DNA of 64,000 nucleotides from Perca fluviatilis (Eukaryota; Chordata; Actinopteri; Perciformes; Percidae): assembly GCF_010015445.1 (NCBI RefSeq), contig NC_053116.1, forward strand, positions 8,956,585-9,020,584, written 5' to 3'. Of this stretch, positions 60,401 through 64,000 are shown in pieces; position 1 is the stretch's first letter; each line of letters starts with the position of its first letter. The position numbers and the translations under genes are program-made. Below the pieces are notes generated by a model, which had not been told where the DNA came from, made no database searches, and saw only the letters and a list, made by a program, of their open reading frames with translations.

Positions 60401-60500
60401 ATTCTACATCCTGATATCATCCAATTGTTTATGGCAGTTTTGCTGTGGACATTCCACCATGAAGTACTTAAATATGGTCCAATTTGAATGTGGGGATTGC
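57460..60500. other. Gene-free sequence with dispersed repeats
   Basis: Includes a repeat-like segment at about 58405-59140, with ACACGTG motifs and a GGCTCTCCTGGGTGAAAGTC block, and a CTAGTCTCGC-type element end near 59470-59552. No coding exon found. Confidence 0.4.
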
Positions 60501-60505
60501 TTATT

Positions 60506-60730
60506 TGGGCTGGGACGATATGCTTTTGTTCCGATTCGATTCTTTCACGATACATGGGTGCCGATTCTGTTTGTATTGAGATTTTCATGTATTGCGATAT
60601 TGGAAGTATTGCGATTCGATAGCATTGAGTATTGCAATTTTCTTTTCCTTCTTTAACAAAACCAAAAGTTGAATAATCCACTTCTAGAGACAATATATCA
60701 TGAGACATTCTAGAAACTGATAGTTTTCTA
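60506..60730 (+). repeat. Interspersed repeat with ATCG-rich ends, copy 2
   Basis: Begins GGGCTGGGACGATATGCTTT and contains CACGATACATGGGTGCCGAT, then CCACTTCTAGAGACAATATA, which are inverted counterparts of motifs within 18306-18912. No coding capacity. Confidence 0.5.
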
Positions 60731-60739
60731 GAATGCACC

Positions 60740-61430
60740 TCACATGTCAGTCAGTCAGTCAGTCTGACGTTTACTTCATTTGTTAAGAACATAAAGTCTA
60801 CTACACACCGAGCCCGATAATCGGCCGTCGGACAGTCAGTCGAGGTCAGTGACTCGAGTCTGTTCGCTGTGTTCCGTGCCGTCATCCATCTGAGGGGTCG
60901 TCGTCCTTCATTTTGGCCGATTTGACATGTATAATCGGCGGGGCGGGCACTGCCGGCAGTCGGACTCAAATGACCCATCTGATTGGTAGAGTGCTAACCC
61001 GGAAACGGAGCGGGATGAGCGTGACTTTGAGTCTCTCAAAATCTTTTAAACTGACCTTTGTTGATCTGAAATGAAGACAGATTCAGCAACTGCACGGCCT
61101 ATTTCTCGCTGAAAATGTTTTCAGAAACATGTTTCGGTGAACTATTTTAGTACAATATGAGATCGTATTCTGAACAAGCTGCCGTGACGGTCTGTCTTTG
61201 AATGTCTGTTTTCATTTTTGGGGCTACAATACAGATTAGCGCCGCCTGCTGTTATGGAGACATATTACGTCTTGTCGCTTTGGTGTGTTCCGAGGCACTT
61301 TTTGGACCAACTCAGTCCAACTGCCTTTTCTGCCGAGGGTCGTTACGTCCGGGCCTTTACGTGGATTTTCTGCTTTCGCTCTGTTTTGCTGGAAACTGAT
61401 ATGATGTAGTCGCCGTCAGCATTACCGTAT
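60740..61430. repeat. Probable dispersed repeat, family unknown
   Basis: Begins with a short AGTC tandem (60747-60764), then CGATAATCGGCCGTCGGACA and GC-rich inverted motifs. Resembles repeats seen elsewhere in teleosts but ends could not be fixed. ORFs inside show no family motif. Confidence 0.35.
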
Positions 61431-61514
61431 AAAGAGAAAATATTTAGGTGAATCATTGATAAAAAAATTAAAAGAAAATTTCACTCCTGCTTATCTAGAA
61501 ACGTATCTGCAGAC

Positions 61515-61873
61515 TAAGGCTGGGCGATATGGAGAAAAATAAATATCGTGATATATTTGACCAATATCGATACCGCAACGATATTGTAGTGTTGACTATT
61601 GGTGCTTTCACAAAATGTTTACACAATGAGATTTTTGATAAATAATCATGAGTAATGTGGATATAATGACTAAGTGGGTAAAGGCAAATAATAGAACAGT
61701 TACAACAGTCTGGTAAGTTCAGAAAATGACATCACTTTACTGTAATGCAGCCTTTAAAACCAGGAAAAGACACCACTTATGTCATATTACGATATTACGA
61801 TATCCAAAATCTAAGACGATATCTAGTCTCGTATCACGATATCGATATAATATTGATATATTGCCCAGCTCTA
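61515..61873. mobile_element. Intact hAT-like MITE with exact 8-bp TSD
   Basis: Ends TAAGGCTGGGCGATAT and ATATTGCCCAGCTCTA are inverted. CTGCAGAC is duplicated exactly at 61507-61514 and 61874-61881. The subterminal regions are rich in ATATCGATA. 359 bp, no ORF. Confidence 0.85.
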
Positions 61874-61999
61874 CTGCAGACTATTTAAAGACATACATTA
61901 TTTCAGCCATACATCTACAGCACAGGCCGACGCGCTCTCTCTCCTGTTAGCTCCGGCTGGCAAACCGGGCAAGTCTGTGCTTGGTGCCTGGAGCGCTGA

Positions 62000-62840
62000 A
62001 GCGAGAACAAGGGGCATCTTTCCCATGAACTGGAGCCAAGTGCCAGCACTTAAGGTGAAGGGCCGAGGCGCTGGAGAAGTAATTTAATCTGAGGCTCTGC
62101 CCAATTCCCTGGGCGGCCGAGTTTAAGAAAGGTCACATAGAGTAACAGGCACTGGTGACCCCTTCCCAATTACGGGCGCTACAGCAGAACATATCACAGC
62201 ACCGTCCAAAGTGACAGTCATTTAGCAGCAACTCATCTGAGGGGAGGAAGTGGGAGATGGATGATAAGGAAATAAAAAATGATTTGCCAGGACCTGTTAG
62301 CCACTTCTCTACACAGGCCTGCTGCTTCCCCCAGCTCCTCCCTGTCTTATTCACACACACTCATATATACTCCCTCCCTCTTTCTCTCTTCCCCCCACCC
62401 CCCTCTCTCTTCCCACCCCCTGCCACCCCTGCTGCCCATCTCCCTCCTGCTCCACAGACACGTGACGACTCCGCATGATTATTGGCGCAATCACTCATGT
62501 AACAGCCTGCCCAGCTTTCCGTGGGGGCTCCAGTATTTGTCACTGTCACTTCCCCAAGTGCTCCGCCATTGTCTTGGAAATTGTATGTGTAAGGCAAGAG
62601 ATGCCTGTGACCCACTTCGACAAGGGAGCCAGCGATGTGAGGGCGCTCATCACACAAAAAAACAGCAGTTTGATGTGTCCTATTATGTGTCCCAGCAAGA
62701 GCCATAAATAATTGTGACAAGTTTTTTGTTGCGCGTGAAAGTCCTTGACTCTGCCTCCTGTTCCAGCACCTCCTCTCTCGTACGGAGACGCTGCCAAGCA
62801 CCCCCGATGATAGATGGCACGGTGCAGCAAATGACAACGG
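62000..62840. promoter_or_regulatory. Candidate conserved non-coding block
   Basis: Two repeat-poor stretches (62090-62340 and 62460-62790) flank a CT-rich tract (62365-62440). Motifs include CACGTGACG, GCATGATTATTGGCGCAATC and CCATAAATAATTGTGACAAG. The 158-codon minus-strand frame here shows no domain and I treat it as non-coding. Confidence 0.25.
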
Positions 62841-64000
62841 GATAGATTTTTAGTTTGTGCTTTGGAAGGGATCAGTAATGGTGCTTTGCTGTACAAAGCA
62901 ATAAAAGAGAAGGACAAGAGACAGAGGAGGGGTGGGAGAATGAGGGGAACACACACAAAAAAAAAAAGGAGAAAGAAAGATCCATCGATGCCGGAGAGGG
63001 TGAAGAACGATGGTCGGTGACGCATGATTCTGGGGCGTTTGAGCACTTAGATATATGAAATCAGGGTTTGTCAAAATAGAATGGTGTTGTGGCATTCGGC
63101 CACTCGCCGCAAAAAACATACATAAAAAAAAAACAAATCCATGAAATACACTTTGTGGTATTATATTGTCCCCTACCACTGAAGAATAGTCTTAAACAAT
63201 GAAAGAAGAAATTGATATAACTCAGTAAAACGGCATTGTTTTTGTCGTTTGTCTTTACCTCGGACAAACAGAAGCTGTATGCAGTTGTTCAGCTATTCAT
63301 TTGAGTACATTGTTGGTTTTTTCCGCCCTTTGTTACTTGCCAAGCTGTGATTTCGGACTGCTTAGCAGTGGAAAAAGTCTGTGAAAAATCGACACGGATG
63401 TTAGATAAAGTACCACCTGCGGGTCCTGGGTGCCAGGCGGGCAGGATACTGGTAGACAGTATGATCAGTCATGGTAATGAGCACGAGGCTGACATACATG
63501 CTTTGAATTATATGACTTTGAGGCCCAGGCACCCTCGAAACCAGGCCTCAGCCATTAGTTCAGCCACTCTCTCCTTATCTCCGAGTCAAGCTGTGAAGTT
63601 TTAACAGCGCCATCATTCCCCCCCCCCCCCTTTTTTTCCTCTCTAAATGGTCCCACCTCCGCAGCAGTGCAGCGTAGCAATGCTCACAGAGGTAAATTAA
63701 GATTGTTTGTGTACTCTGACATAATGTTAAATACTGTAACTATAGGGGGATGCTCTTTTGCCTGAACAGGCCCCAAGTCAACAAGATAAAAGTGTAGTTC
63801 TTTTAAATGGTTTCGAATGGCGTGAAATGATCCGTCGATGTCAGCAGTGCGACGGCGTGTTACTGCAAGCGTGTTCACTGCTCGTGTTTGTCGTCTTTCG
63901 TTGACCGCAGACGCATTCGCTAATCGTATTCCACTTCCTCCATCCCAACTATTAATTTATCTCTTAAGACCACTGCGGCAGTGATGATCATTCATGTCGC
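62841..64000. other. Intergenic, nothing recognised
   Basis: No gene, SINE or transposon terminus recognised, apart from A, C and T homopolymers. The window ends without entering an identifiable exon. Confidence 0.4.

Noticed and set aside
62361..62837. 158-codon minus-strand ORF with Gly/Arg-rich end
   Set aside because: The tail is the CT-rich tract in reverse. The rest shows no domain, and the region looks like non-coding regulatory DNA.

Overview
This is vertebrate nuclear DNA, almost certainly from a teleost fish and probably a percomorph. The evidence is long CA/TG microsatellites, compact introns of about 100-200 bp, abundant short hAT-like and TTAA-target transposons, and tRNA-headed SINEs of kinds familiar from teleost genomes. 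The organism call is inference. The gene call is direct. Only one protein-coding gene can be supported: a six-exon, minus-strand orthologue of zinc finger protein 64 (zfp64), with its ATG at 33453 and its stop codon at 30665-30667. All five introns follow GT-AG and all are phase 1. The joined reading frame is 697 codons and matches the layout of vertebrate ZFP64: an N-terminal C2HC-like finger, ten C2H2 fingers and a long C-terminal tail with two conserved blocks.

The left arm (1-30,608) contains no gene I can support. It is a mosaic of interspersed repeats, many with terminal inverted repeats and exact or near-exact 8-bp target duplications typical of hAT elements (12825-13501, 14300-14720, 16542-17052, 24184-24475, 24492-25119, 26400-26675, 29188-29495). 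Other left-arm elements are a foldback element nested in a MITE (20601-21470), a family with shared termini at TTAA targets (7616, 19489, 28379), two tRNA-headed SINEs (10718, 28187) and a five-copy 20-bp minisatellite (19081-19180). A stack of nested elements (29039-30608) ends 57 bp from the zfp64 stop codon, so the zfp64 3' UTR should be largely transposon sequence.

zfp64 occupies 30,665-33,453. Upstream of its start lie two tiny upstream ORFs and a perfect CRE octamer.

The right arm (about 33.8-64 kb) is a 30-kb stretch with no recognisable coding exon. It holds the largest dinucleotide arrays (51807-51921, 53011-53097, 43893-43971), a hAT-like element carrying a BED-finger transposase fragment (44336-44994), more MITEs (55.6-57 kb, 60.5-61.9 kb), and long repeat-poor blocks with homeodomain-type TAATTA sites. 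In mammals ZFP64 lies between SALL4 and TSHZ2, and the TSHZ2 side is gene-poor. If synteny holds, this arm faces tshz2 and its repeat-poor blocks are candidate conserved regulatory DNA; this cannot be confirmed from one sequence. I found no bacterial-type system, CRISPR array, operon or new multi-gene system. The most unusual object is the 294-bp palindromic TTAA element at 28379-28672, whose two terminal hairpins differ only by one mutually compensated base pair.
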